Source: DAOUAG01 sp034432935
GTDB lineage: Bacteria > Chloroflexota > Dehalococcoidia > SM23-28-2 > RBG-16-64-32
Reading direction: 5' to 3'
Assembly (NCBI GenBank): GCA_034432935.1
Contig: DAOUBD010000032.1
Location: 1 to 40,788, forward strand
DNA: 40,788 nucleotides
In this document: piece after piece, positions 15,998-24,970 of the stretch
How positions within the stretch are numbered: the first letter of the stretch is position 1
Layout: each line of letters opens with the position of its first letter
Notes under the pieces: model-generated
The model's input: the letters and a program-made list of their open reading frames with translations, nothing else
Database searches by the model: none
Told to the model about the DNA's origin: nothing
Position numbers and translations under genes: made by a program

Positions 15998-17955
15998 CAG
16001 CGGCCAGGCGGGATGGAGAGGCCAGCCACATAGCGCAAGATGGCCAGCGCATCAACCGCATCGATGTAGCCATCGCAATTCACATCGCCGGCCATGATGC
16101 AGAGCCCCTCTCCCTGGAAGCCAGCGGCGTGACGCAGGATATGGAGAGCGTCCACAGCGTCCACGACCCCGTTGCAGTCCACATCTCCCGGATTGACTTG
16201 CCCGCCTGAAACGACCGCCAACGCCCCGCTATTCACTGAGGCCTCGGGCAGCAGGTCAGCGCCGGCTACATCGGCGAGGCTCTGCGCCTCCACCTGGACG
16301 TCCGTCACGCTCCCCGGGGGTCCGGCGGCCTGAAAGGTCAGGCTGGCGAGAGTGAGCTCACCCTGCATGCCAGTGACGCTGGTGCCCACCAAGCGGACGA
16401 GGCCGGAGGAATACGCCGGGTTGCAGATCACCTCCGCCGGCGCCTGGCAGGCGACCACCTGGGCAACCGAGGGGTCGTATGACACATCGATGGTGAAGGC
16501 GCCGAGACCCGGCGGCGGGGCGTAGGCGGCCAATCGCAGGGTCGCCGTGCCGCCGGCACTAACGGTGCTACCTTCGATGCTTATGTGCACGCCATCCAGG
16601 CAGTCCACGATGCCGTCGCCATCGCTGTCCCTGAGGGCGCCCGATACCTGAAGGAGGCCGGCCCCGTAGCCGTGGTCGTCGCCGCGAAGGCCCAGGTCTA
16701 GGGCGCTGCACTTCAGCACGCGCCTCGCCTCCGCCGCCGTCAGCTCGGGATGGACAGACAAGAGCAGCGCGGCGGCCCCCGAGACATGGGGCGCCGCCAT
16801 GGATGTCCCCTGGAGGGCGCAGTAGCCGAAATCAGCAAGGCTGAAGGGAGCCCCGCAAAGGTGAGCGAAGGTGTTCTGGATAACGCCATCGGGCATGCCG
16901 TCCAGATTCTGGTCCACGTCCAGGTCGCCGCCGGGCGCCACCAGATCGAGGTGGGAGCCGTTTTCGCCAAGGCCATAATTGGAATACGGGGCGCGCAGGC
17001 GGTCCTGGCGCACCGAGCCCACCGACAGCACGGTCTCCACCGCCGCCGGATAGGCCAGGTACGGATCTCCCTTGCCGTCAAACCCGCCGTTTCCGGCCGC
17101 GGCCACCACCAGAACATCGTGATCCTCCGCGTATTGGAGGGCATCACGCTCTGCCCCCGTGAGGATGTCGCCGGCAATGCTCATGTTTATCACCCGCGCG
17201 CCGTGGTCCACCGCCCAGAAGATTCCTCGCGTGACGGCATCGTCAGGGCAGGAGGTCTGCATGCACACCCGCACCGGCATGATGGTCACCCCAGGGGCGA
17301 CGCCCGCTGCTCCTATGCCGTTATTGGTGTTCTGGGCGATGGTGCCGGTGACGTGAGTGCCGTGGCCATGGGCGTCGTTGGGATGAGATCCCTCGGCGGT
17401 GGCATCGTAGGGAAACGCGAAGGCCGTGCCCGCGAGGTCCGGCGCCTGGACAAACTGGCCGTAGTTTTCGAAGGCCACGCCCGTATCCAGGACGGCCACC
17501 GTCACTCCCTGGCCCTGCGTCACCTCCCAGGCCTGGTCTGCTTGCACCAGCGGGAGGTTCCACTGGTAGGGGTAGTAGGGGTCGTCGGGCACGAAGGCCG
17601 GGCTGAGGATGTAGTTGGGCTCCACACTGAGAACGCCGGGGAGGGACTCCAGGCGCCCGCGGAATTCCCCCTCTTCTCCCGGAGGCACGCGTATGGTGGC
17701 ATAGCGGCCCCCGCCCCATACGGACTTTACACTGGCGCTGCCTATCGTGCCAATCTCTTGTAACGCTGTGCCGCCGGCAGAAGACCCGCCCGGCGCCAGC
17801 CGCACGATGAGTTCGCCCGGCACGGCCCTGAGAGGCTCGGCCGCCTGGGAGCGCCCGGAGACGGGCGGCTGCCCCAACACCGGCAAGGCCAGGGCGACGA
17901 CCGCCAGGAGCAACCAGCGACGCCGGCGGCGCGACGGGGCATCAGAGAGGCGCAC
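15994..17955 (-). CDS. Secreted subtilisin-like protease with cohesin-like and dockerin domains
   Basis: The 653-residue protein has a signal peptide (basic n-region, hydrophobic 14-30), an inhibitor-I9-like propeptide (about 44-115), and a subtilase domain with the full triad: D157 (VAVLDTGV), H198 (HGHGTHVTGT) and S385 (GTSMAAPH), with N289 as oxyanion Asn. After it come a TSP3/EF-like calcium loop (DSDGDGIVDCLD, 443-454), a cohesin-like beta domain (about 457-582; FTIDVSYDPSVAQV) and a C-terminal dockerin with two calcium-binding repeats (GDVDCNGVVDAVDAL and GDVNCDGYIDAVDAL). Having cohesin-like and dockerin modules in one chain suggests self-assembly or docking on other surface proteins. 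The start is GTG 17955, overlapping the DinB gene by 14 bases, so the two are coupled. Confidence 0.9.
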   Translation of the reverse strand: MRLSDAPSRRRRRWLLLAVVALALPVLGQPPVSGRSQAAEPLRAVPGELIVRLAPGGSSAGGTALQEIGTIGSASVKSVWGGGRYATIRVPPGEEGEFRGRLESLPGVLSVEPNYILSPAFVPDDPYYPYQWNLPLVQADQAWEVTQGQGVTVAVLDTGVAFENYGQFVQAPDLAGTAFAFPYDATAEGSHPNDAHGHGTHVTGTIAQNTNNGIGAAGVAPGVTIMPVRVCMQTSCPDDAVTRGIFWAVDHGARVINMSIAGDILTGAERDALQYAEDHDVLVVAAAGNGGFDGKGDPYLAYPAAVETVLSVGSVRQDRLRAPYSNYGLGENGSHLDLVAPGGDLDVDQNLDGMPDGVIQNTFAHLCGAPFSLADFGYCALQGTSMAAPHVSGAAALLLSVHPELTAAEARRVLKCSALDLGLRGDDHGYGAGLLQVSGALRDSDGDGIVDCLDGVHISIEGSTVSAGGTATLRLAAYAPPPGLGAFTIDVSYDPSVAQVVACQAPAEVICNPAYSSGLVRLVGTSVTGMQGELTLASLTFQAAGPPGSVTDVQVEAQSLADVAGADLLPEASVNSGALAVVSGGQVNPGDVDCNGVVDAVDALHILRHAAGFQGEGLCIMAGDVNCDGYIDAVDALAILRYVAGLSIPPGRC

Positions 17956-18490
17956 CGCGCATCCCCAAGAGACCCTTGATGTACTGCACCTCGCCCAGAT
18001 GTTCCGCCGTGTGGCCGATGGAGAAGAAGGCGATTATCTCCTCCCGGCTGGCGGAATCGAGCATGGGGTAGATGGACTGGAAGAAGGGCAGCGGCACGGC
18101 TTCCGATGCCTGCTCATCCGTGAGACTGCCCGCGTAGGCCTGCACCGCCCGGCCCACGGCCTCCGCGTACTCCAGGACATCGTCGAGGCGCAGGCGGATG
18201 GCGGCGATCTGATCGCGGCCGAGGCCGGTGCCGATGGGCGGGTTGCCGGGCTCAGGGACGGGCAGGCGCCGGGCCCAGCCCTCGCGCTCGAAGACCGGCG
18301 GTCCGCCAATTAGAAGGCGGTGGAGGATATGGTCTTCTGCCCGGTAGGCGTGCCAGAGAGCGAAAGTGATGTGGTTCGAGTTGCCGGGTGGCTGCCAGTG
18401 GAGCTGCGCATCGGTCAGACCTTGGCACAACATGCGCGGGTACCAGTGCCAAAACTCCAGGTTCTTGCGCAACCGGTCGCCGAGCGTCAA
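17942..18490 (-). CDS. DinB-family (DinB_2) protein
   Basis: This 182-residue four-helix-bundle protein belongs to the DinB/YfiT superfamily: a putative metal site is formed by His residues in LWHAYRAEDHIL and IGHTAEHLGEVQYI, and HWQPPGNSNHITFALWH matches the helix pattern of DinB_2. Functions in this superfamily include thiol transferases and many unknowns. A TTG start at 18490 is preferred because GGAGGAAGGGG lies 5 bases before it; an upstream GTG at 18538 lacks a ribosome binding site. The gene overlaps the start of the subtilase gene by 14 bases, but the functional link is unclear. Confidence 0.75.
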   Translation of the reverse strand: MTLGDRLRKNLEFWHWYPRMLCQGLTDAQLHWQPPGNSNHITFALWHAYRAEDHILHRLLIGGPPVFEREGWARRLPVPEPGNPPIGTGLGRDQIAAIRLRLDDVLEYAEAVGRAVQAYAGSLTDEQASEAVPLPFFQSIYPMLDSASREEIIAFFSIGHTAEHLGEVQYIKGLLGMRGAPL

Positions 18491-18611
18491 ACGTCCCCTT
18501 CCTCCACTGTTGCCCGAATTCTGCGCCCGCCCTTGCACCCTGTCAACCGCCGCGCGGCCGGGCAGGCGTTATGCCATGTCCTCGGGCTATTATTGCGCAT
18601 GGAGGGCTGCA

Positions 18612-19877
18612 TTGCGAGTAGCCACGGCAGTGTCGTCCCGCACCGGGATCTATTTCGGCTGGTGGGTAGTCTTCGCTTCGGCCTCTATCGTCTTCTTGAC
18701 GGGAGGCACCTTCTTCTACGGGTTTGGCGCCATCTTCAACCCCATCGTCCACGAGTTCGGCTGGAGCCGGGCCAGCGTCTCCCTGGCCTTCTCGCTGCGC
18801 TCGGAGGTCAGCGGACTGGCGGCTCCGGCCGTGGGCTTCCTGGTGGACCGGGTGGGGTCGCGGCGCCTGATGATGACCGGTGTCACCCTTGTCGCCCTGG
18901 GCTTCATGCTCTTGAGCCGCATCGAGAGCCTTTGGGGGTTCTACGGCTCCATCTTCGTCATCGCCATCGGCATAAGCGCTACGGGAGGCCCGGTGGGCAT
19001 GGTGGCCATCGCCCACTGGTTCAAGAAGCGCCGCGGCCGGGCTCTCGCCGTCATGACGGCGGGGGCCGGCGCCAGCGGGGTGATGGTCCTCGTCTTGGAT
19101 GCGCTGATCTCGGCCTTTGGCTGGCGCGACGCCCTATTCATCATGGGCGTCGTGCAGTTGGCGGTCTGCTTCCCTCTGGCCATGAGCGTCCGCAACCGCC
19201 CGTCCGAGATGGGGATGCGGGCGGAGGACGAGCAGGGGGAAGGCGAGGCCCCGGGCCCGGCGGCGACGCCGGAGGGGCTCACCGTGGGACAGGCGCTAAG
19301 GACTGCCACTTTCTGGAAGCTATCCTTGGCGATAGCCCTTGCCAACCTCGGCATGACGGCCATCATCGTCCACCAGATCCCGTTCCTCACCTCGAGCGCC
19401 GGCGTGTCCAGCGGGCTGGCCGCGGCCTCAGTGACGGGGATGACTCTCCTGAGCTTGGTGGGCCGCCTCGGTTTCGGCCAACTGGCAGACGTCATGGACA
19501 AACGGCAGGTGCTGGCCGGCTCCTTCGCCTTGGCCGGCCTCTCGCTGCTCCTTTTCGCCTCGGTGCATCACCCGTGGCAGGCGCTGTACGCGATACCGGT
19601 CTTCGCCCTGGGTTTCGGCGGGCTTATTCCGGTGAGGCCGGCGTTTCAGGCAGAGTACTTTGGGCTGCGCGCCTTTGGAGCGATACAGGGGTTGGTGTTC
19701 ACCATCTCGATGCTGGGCTCTCTCGTCGGCCCAGTGTTCGCGGGCTGGGTGTATGACGAGACCGGCAGCTACCGGCTGGCCTTCGTACTGCTATCGCTGG
19801 GAGCGCTGCTGGCGGCGCCCCTCATCTTGAGCGCAGGCAAGCCTTCACAGACGCAAAGCGCCGGGCGGGCAGCCTAG
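18612..19877 (+). CDS. Major facilitator superfamily transporter
   Basis: The protein (about 421 residues) has twelve hydrophobic segments and the MFS A-like motif GFLVDRVGSRRLMMTG after helix 2, with a matching GQLADVMDKRQVLAG in the second half. The opening IYFGWWVVFASASIVFL and GWSRASVSLAFSL resemble the oxalate/formate and monocarboxylate porter branches; the substrate is not determined. I start it at TTG 18612 because GGAGGG lies 5 bases upstream; an ATG at 18576 adds 12 residues with a weak site. A -10-like TATTAT at 18588-18593 would put the transcript start just before that site. The stop overlaps the convergent M23 gene in a shared CTAG. Confidence 0.85.
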   Translation: MRVATAVSSRTGIYFGWWVVFASASIVFLTGGTFFYGFGAIFNPIVHEFGWSRASVSLAFSLRSEVSGLAAPAVGFLVDRVGSRRLMMTGVTLVALGFMLLSRIESLWGFYGSIFVIAIGISATGGPVGMVAIAHWFKKRRGRALAVMTAGAGASGVMVLVLDALISAFGWRDALFIMGVVQLAVCFPLAMSVRNRPSEMGMRAEDEQGEGEAPGPAATPEGLTVGQALRTATFWKLSLAIALANLGMTAIIVHQIPFLTSSAGVSSGLAAASVTGMTLLSLVGRLGFGQLADVMDKRQVLAGSFALAGLSLLLFASVHHPWQALYAIPVFALGFGGLIPVRPAFQAEYFGLRAFGAIQGLVFTISMLGSLVGPVFAGWVYDETGSYRLAFVLLSLGALLAAPLILSAGKPSQTQSAGRAA

Positions 19878-21694
19878 GGGAGGTAGTCCAGAGGATCGAC
19901 GGGCTTGCCATCGATCCAGAGCTCGAAGTGCAGATGCGTTCCCGTGGCGTGGCCCGTGCAGCCCAGGGCGCCGATGGGCTCGGCCGTGGCCACCATCTGG
20001 CCGGAGGTCACGTAGATGTCCGATAGGTGGGCGTAGACGGTGCGGGAGCCGTCATCGTGCTGGATCTTGACGTAGTCGCCCAGGGCAGCGTCGTTGTGTA
20101 CCGCTTCCACCACGGTGCCAGCGGCGGCAGCTCCGACCGGCGCTCCGTAGGAGCCCAGGCCGCCAATATCGATGGCCAGGTGGGTATAGCCCGGCCTCTC
20201 CTCACCGTAGTAGGTAGTTATCGGCCCGAAGAAGGGCCAGACGTACCCCCAGGGCGAAGGGGTGTGGGTTAGCTCTTGGGCGTGCTCGTCCCTCAAGAGG
20301 GCCGATGGGGGTATGCCGTCAGGCACCAGGATCCGGCTGCCCGGGACCGGTTCCTGCCCCGGGGCCAGGTGGTTGTTGGTCACGGCCAGGATCTTCTCCG
20401 GCTTCGTGCTGTACGTAGCAGCGATGCTGGCCAGGGTGTCGCCAGGCTGGACCCGGTGGATGATGCCCTTCACGCCGGGGATGAGGAGTTTTTGGCCGAC
20501 AAGGAGGGGGTCTTCCTCCTTGCGCCCCGGGTTGTTCCAAAGGATATGGTCAGGACAGATATCGTTGCCGGCAGCGATGGAAGAGAGGCTATCGCCGTAC
20601 TCGACGGTGTAAAGGAAATAGGCTGGCCCGCTGATCTTGGGGAGCATCGGCAAGAAGTTGGGGGCCGGCGTGGGCGACGGCGTGGGTGTGGGCTCCGGCG
20701 TCGGGGATGGCGTTGGAGACGGCGTTTCAGGAGCTGTCTGCACCGTTTGCGGTACCACCGGCGGCTGCATGTAGGCCAGGACCGCTGGCGTCGGGCGCGG
20801 GCCGTAGTCCCCGGCTAGGGCGCCCGTAGCGGCGCCGCGGACGCTGGCGCCCGCTGCCAGGCCGAGGGCCAGGACGAAGAACAGCGCGTGCAGGATGTAG
20901 CGGCGGCCCGCCGAATCCGCCGTCGTCGCAGTCTGTTGCGTGCCTCCCTCCGAGAGGGGCGCCACCGGCTGGTCAGCGGGGTCCTCCTGCTGGGAGCCCG
21001 GTTGGCCGGCCCGGATTACCAGCTCTTCCGCATCCGGTTCGGCAGGCTCCTCTGGCTCCCCGGCCGGTCCCTCCGGCGGCATGCCCAAGACCTCGATGGG
21101 GTCGTCGCTCGCCGCCGTGGGCGCCGGTGTCACCTGGATGACCCTGGGGAGTTCGATCTCCTCCTGAGCTTGCGCCCCGGGGTCGTCCTCCGGCCCGGGT
21201 TCGGGAGCCACGAAAGTGACCCGCTCCGGCTCGCGGTTCGGCTTGACACCTAGGCGCCGGCCTATAGTCCGCAGGTCTGCCAGGAGATCTTGGATGGGGA
21301 CGTCTTCGACTTCGGACGCTAGGGAACCATCCTCTGTCTCCTGCTTCGCGTCCCGGAAGATGTCCAGGAGGTCCGGGTCGAGACCTTCCGCCGGTTGGGC
21401 GTCGGCCTCCGCCACGGCAGCCTGGGCGGCGGCAAGCGGGTCTTGCGCCTGGCTAGGGCTGGGCTCGGGCTGCGGCGGCGCCTCCGGTTCGCCGTCAGCG
21501 GTGGGCGCCGGCTCGGAGGCAGCGGCGGCGGGCGCCGGCGGGGCGCTGGGGAGGGCCTCCTGCGGCGCATCGCGCCGGGCTCGCATCTGCTCCAGCGCCC
21601 GGGCGCGGGCCTGCGCCAGGGCCTCCGCCTCGGGCGGCGTCTCGTTCGGTTTCGGTCTTGCGCGTCTGAAGGGTAATAGCCTGGGTAGTTTCAT
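19874..21694 (-). CDS. Membrane-anchored LysM-LysM-M23 peptidase at end of archaellum operon
   Basis: About 606 residues; domain positions here count from the alternative GTG at 21706 (subtract 4 for the ATG). An acidic Pro/Ala/Glu-rich cytoplasmic region (1-268) contains a helical island at 107-153. One membrane segment follows (270-296), then a Thr-Pro/Ser-Pro linker (325-350), two LysM domains (365-411, 414-464) that bind peptidoglycan, and an M23 metallopeptidase (505-605). Its zinc ligands are present: H509 and D513 in THLAIDI, H591 and H593 in THLHFELW, with a further His in YAHLSD. This fits a wall-bound peptidoglycan endopeptidase whose long cytoplasmic tail could contact the motor. 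ATG 21694 follows GAGG; GTG 21706 overlaps the arlJ stop (GTGA). It is tightly coupled to arlJ, so it is likely part of the archaellum machine. Confidence 0.88.
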   Translation of the reverse strand: MKLPRLLPFRRARPKPNETPPEAEALAQARARALEQMRARRDAPQEALPSAPPAPAAAASEPAPTADGEPEAPPQPEPSPSQAQDPLAAAQAAVAEADAQPAEGLDPDLLDIFRDAKQETEDGSLASEVEDVPIQDLLADLRTIGRRLGVKPNREPERVTFVAPEPGPEDDPGAQAQEEIELPRVIQVTPAPTAASDDPIEVLGMPPEGPAGEPEEPAEPDAEELVIRAGQPGSQQEDPADQPVAPLSEGGTQQTATTADSAGRRYILHALFFVLALGLAAGASVRGAATGALAGDYGPRPTPAVLAYMQPPVVPQTVQTAPETPSPTPSPTPEPTPTPSPTPAPNFLPMLPKISGPAYFLYTVEYGDSLSSIAAGNDICPDHILWNNPGRKEEDPLLVGQKLLIPGVKGIIHRVQPGDTLASIAATYSTKPEKILAVTNNHLAPGQEPVPGSRILVPDGIPPSALLRDEHAQELTHTPSPWGYVWPFFGPITTYYGEERPGYTHLAIDIGGLGSYGAPVGAAAAGTVVEAVHNDAALGDYVKIQHDDGSRTVYAHLSDIYVTSGQMVATAEPIGALGCTGHATGTHLHFELWIDGKPVDPLDYLP

Positions 21695-21702
21695 GAGAGA
21701 CC

Positions 21703-23268
21703 TCACTGGTTAAGTGGTTGCGATAGCGTATCCGAGAACATGCCTTGGGCCACAGGCGGGATCACCAGCAGGATCAGGCCTGTGGCGGCCATCGTCATGG
21801 CGCCGAAGAGGGCCATCTTGTAAGCGTGGCCCCCGGAAGCGGCCCGGGGCGCGAAGGCGTTGATAGCCGTCAGGGCCAAGACTACGGCCAGGACCATGGC
21901 CTTGATGAAGTCCGTGTTGAAGGACTGGAAGGTCAGGGCCCCGGGTATCCCGATGTCTTCGGGTTTGATGGTGGCGGTGTTTTCGGCATTGGCGGCGGCC
22001 TGGGCCTCGATGAGCTTCTGGTTGAAGGCCGTCACCACTTCACTGATGAAGACGAGGGTGCCCACCAAGGCGATGTGCATGGGGATGACTACGTAGTTGA
22101 AGGTGGAGGCCACCAACTTGCGCTTGGCCCGCAGCAGCCATACCCGGAGGGCCATGTCCGCGGCGAAGCGGCCGATCCTATCGGGCTCGCCTCCCCAGTC
22201 GTTGCCATCCCAGAAGGCCCTGACGACCCGGTGCACCAGCTCGCTCCCCGTATCGGCCATGAAGCGAGTCCACGAGAGGGTTGTGTTGATGCCAGCGCCG
22301 ACACGAGTCATGAGCCGCTTGAGTTCCGGCTCCAGGGAGCCGATGGCCCGCCGGTCGATGTGGGCCAGACTCTCGATGACGGTGCTGCCCCGGGCGGAGG
22401 TGACGCCGCCCAGGGCCCGCAAGAAGTCGCCGATGTCGCGGTCGCGGTCATCGATCTTGCGCTCCAGGGCATGGGTGAATATGCCCACCGGCAGGACCAG
22501 TACAGCCGCCACCACCAGCGCCAGGCCGATGCTGTTGAGGACAACGTATGTGCCTATGGCGGCCACTAGGGCCAAGGGAAAGAGGATCCTGGCCAGCATG
22601 GACATGCGCTGCTGCTCTTCCGACTTGTACTCCATCTTGTGGACCATGGGGTCGTAGGGAGAGATGCGGTAGATGAGGTAGGCACCCAGCCCAGCAGCAG
22701 CGATGGCCACGCCTTCGACCATAACCATGAAGGCGGAGCCCAGGTTGTAGATCATGTTGGAGATGAGAGCCACCAGCACGATGAGGTTGGCGGATACCAT
22801 CAGCGCGGCGAAGGCGTCCGTCCACTTGCGCAGGGTCTCCACCGCCCTCTCGTACTGGTTGGTGTAGTCCTCCATAAGCACTTGCATCTCCCGGGCCAGG
22901 AAGACAGACTCGGGCTCGCCCGAGGCCATGGAGTTGCCAAAGCGCAGGAGGAACTGGCGCATCACCTCGTCTTGAGTCTTGCGGGCGATGACGTGACAGG
23001 CGTGGGCATAGTCGTAGCCGAGGCTGCTGACCAGGTTGGCCACCCGGGCGAAGTACGGGCTGGGGCCGTAACCCAGGCGGGCAGCCGCATCGAAGAGCTG
23101 GTCCCGGCTGAGGTTGGCGGTGGAGACCGAGGAGAGGTAGGTGAGGACGGTCAGCAGGTCATATTGGCTGTGGTCCAGGTCCAGGAGCCAGTGGTTCTTG
23201 AGCCGGGCCAGGGCAGGGTCCCGCCCCTTGTAGCCGGAGGGGCTAGAAGAGTCCTTGCTTCTTGGCAT
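21703..23268 (-). CDS. arlJ: Archaellum membrane platform protein ArlJ (FlaJ)
   Basis: ArlJ is the polytopic membrane core on which the ArlI hexamer acts. The 521-residue protein has two T2SSF/GspF-like cytoplasmic domains (about 80-150, with RQFLLRFGNSMASGEPESVF, and about 275-380, with DRDIGDFLRALGGVTSARG) separated by hydrophobic segments at about 155-200 and 225-265, and a C-terminal group at about 395-415, 455-475 and 485-510. Two GspF domains and about nine helices are the archaeal FlaJ layout rather than that of the smaller TadB/TadC. The start overlaps arlI by 26 bases; translation is probably coupled. Confidence 0.9.
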   Translation of the reverse strand: MPRSKDSSSPSGYKGRDPALARLKNHWLLDLDHSQYDLLTVLTYLSSVSTANLSRDQLFDAAARLGYGPSPYFARVANLVSSLGYDYAHACHVIARKTQDEVMRQFLLRFGNSMASGEPESVFLAREMQVLMEDYTNQYERAVETLRKWTDAFAALMVSANLIVLVALISNMIYNLGSAFMVMVEGVAIAAAGLGAYLIYRISPYDPMVHKMEYKSEEQQRMSMLARILFPLALVAAIGTYVVLNSIGLALVVAAVLVLPVGIFTHALERKIDDRDRDIGDFLRALGGVTSARGSTVIESLAHIDRRAIGSLEPELKRLMTRVGAGINTTLSWTRFMADTGSELVHRVVRAFWDGNDWGGEPDRIGRFAADMALRVWLLRAKRKLVASTFNYVVIPMHIALVGTLVFISEVVTAFNQKLIEAQAAANAENTATIKPEDIGIPGALTFQSFNTDFIKAMVLAVVLALTAINAFAPRAASGGHAYKMALFGAMTMAATGLILLVIPPVAQGMFSDTLSQPLNQ

Positions 23269-24964
23269 TTCCCAACACCTTGTACAGCTCGTAGAAGTCG
23301 GTGATTCCGGAGGACTTGTGGAGCTTCTCGAGAACCTTAGCCCTGCGGTCGATCTCCTGATAGATGCGCCGCCGCTGGTTCGGCGGAATGCCCCTGGCGG
23401 GCGCCACCTTGTTCTCCAGCAGATAGCTGTTCATGTACCCCGTGAACTCGTGCACATCTGTGATGGGGTCCCAATGGAACACCTCTGCGTAGGAGAAGGA
23501 GTCCGTTACGGAGTCGTAGCCGAAGAGTTCGTTGACAGAGAGGATGCGCCGGCCCAGCTTGCCGTTGGGCAGCTTCACAGCGCTGGCGATAACTACGATG
23601 TTGAGGTTATCGATATAGGACTTCGGCACCGAGATGGGGGCCGCTGTCACACGCTGGATGAGCTTCTCGACGGTAGCCGCATGGAAGGTGGCCATCACGG
23701 CATGCCCCGTCTGCATGGCCTGGAAGGCGATGTTACCCTCCTCGCCTCGGATCTCGCCCACGATGATGGCGTTTGGCCGCTGGCGCAGGGCGGCCTTCAG
23801 AAGGTCGAACATCGTGACGCTGGCGGCCTCGCCGGCGGCGCCGCGCACCACCTCCCGCAGCCAGTTGGGGTGCGGGATCTGCACCTCTGGCGTGTCTTCC
23901 ACCGTGACGATCTTGGCGTCGGCCCGCATGAAGGTGGTCAGCGCGTTGAGAAGGGTGGTCTTGCCTGAAGCCGTCTCGCCGGAGACCCAGAGGTTCATCC
24001 CCTCCTCGATCATGATGGAGAGGTAAGCGATCATCTGGTAAGTGCAGGAGCCGCTGCCCACGATGTCCAGCACGCTCAAGGGCGTGGCCGTAAACTTCCG
24101 GATGGTGAAGTTACTGCCGCGCTTGGAGACCTCCTCGCCGTAGACGATGTTCACGCGGGAGCCATCGGGGAGGGTGGCATCCACAATGGGCTTGCGGTAG
24201 GTCACCGGCTTGTTGATGCGCTCCGATGTCCGGCGCAAGAAGGCGTCCAGGTCTTCGTGCTTGTCGAAGACGATGGCAGATTTCAGGGCCTTGAAGACCT
24301 TGTGCTCCAGGAACACAGGCCCTAGTCCAGAGCAGCTAATGTCCTCTATGTTCGGGTCCAGGATGAGGGGTTCGATGATGCCCAGCCCTATCTTGTCCCG
24401 CAGCAGCAGGTAACGGACGGCTTCTAGGTCATCCTGGCCGACGACGACGCGGGAACCCCGCTTGTTCTTACGCCAGTTGCCGTCGGGGGGCCGGGCGCTG
24501 CCGGGCCCGCGCACAGCCACCACCCTGTCCAGGGCATGGAGCAGGACCTCCTTCTGCTCCTCGGTGTTGGTGGGCTGGTGGAACTTGTGCACGGCGTCCA
24601 CCAGCAGCTCTTCAACGATCTCCATAAGTTGGTCGTAGTCGCTGAGGATGATGGGCTCGATGGGGATGTAGTGGTTTCGTGCGTCCTTGGCGTCCGGGCA
24701 AACATGGGCGAAGGTAGCGTTGCCCACGGGGTAGATAACGTTGGGCTGCTCCAGAGCCCCCAGCTTGCGCTCCAGCCTTTCGTAATACTGGGGCACCCCG
24801 AACTCCTCGAAGGGCAGGGTGTGCAGGTAGCGGTTGAGGTGGGGGTGCTGCTTCGCCTGGTCCAGCAGCTCTGGCTGGATGGCAGAACAGACGGGACAGC
24901 CGGCCTCGTGATGGGAGGCGGGCGACCATTCGGTGTCCGGGAAGGGCAGGACGATGATGGGCAT
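23243..24964 (-). CDS. arlI: Archaellum motor/assembly ATPase ArlI (FlaI)
   Basis: ArlI is the hexameric ATPase that assembles and turns the archaellum. The 573-residue protein has Walker A (SGETASGKTTLLNAL, 328-342), the Asp box VEDTPEVQIPHPNW (355-368), Walker B (AIIVGEIRGEEG, 399-410) and the His box TGHAVMATFHAATVEKL. The C-terminal part (GIPPNQRRRIYQEIDRRAKV, then ITDFYELYKVL) follows the ArlI pattern of a tail ending in a short helical bundle. Length and order next to arlH and arlJ separate it from TadA/CpaF. The N-terminus has a Cys pair, C23-P-V-C26, and another Cys at 89, of unknown role. It starts 6 bases after arlH. Confidence 0.93.
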   Translation of the reverse strand: MPIIVLPFPDTEWSPASHHEAGCPVCSAIQPELLDQAKQHPHLNRYLHTLPFEEFGVPQYYERLERKLGALEQPNVIYPVGNATFAHVCPDAKDARNHYIPIEPIILSDYDQLMEIVEELLVDAVHKFHQPTNTEEQKEVLLHALDRVVAVRGPGSARPPDGNWRKNKRGSRVVVGQDDLEAVRYLLLRDKIGLGIIEPLILDPNIEDISCSGLGPVFLEHKVFKALKSAIVFDKHEDLDAFLRRTSERINKPVTYRKPIVDATLPDGSRVNIVYGEEVSKRGSNFTIRKFTATPLSVLDIVGSGSCTYQMIAYLSIMIEEGMNLWVSGETASGKTTLLNALTTFMRADAKIVTVEDTPEVQIPHPNWLREVVRGAAGEAASVTMFDLLKAALRQRPNAIIVGEIRGEEGNIAFQAMQTGHAVMATFHAATVEKLIQRVTAAPISVPKSYIDNLNIVVIASAVKLPNGKLGRRILSVNELFGYDSVTDSFSYAEVFHWDPITDVHEFTGYMNSYLLENKVAPARGIPPNQRRRIYQEIDRRAKVLEKLHKSSGITDFYELYKVLGNAKKQGLF

Positions 24965-24970
24965 AGAAGA

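Noticed and set aside
18320..19756. Second plus-strand frame overlapping the MFS transporter
   Set aside because: The translation is Arg/Gly/Pro rich with no membrane helices, while the other frame shows twelve helices and MFS motifs.
20640..20730. Short tandem DNA repeat or CRISPR-like array
   Set aside because: The periodicity comes from codons for a Thr-Pro/Ser-Pro linker in the LysM-M23 protein; the same applies to 29595-29690 in the secreted repeat protein.
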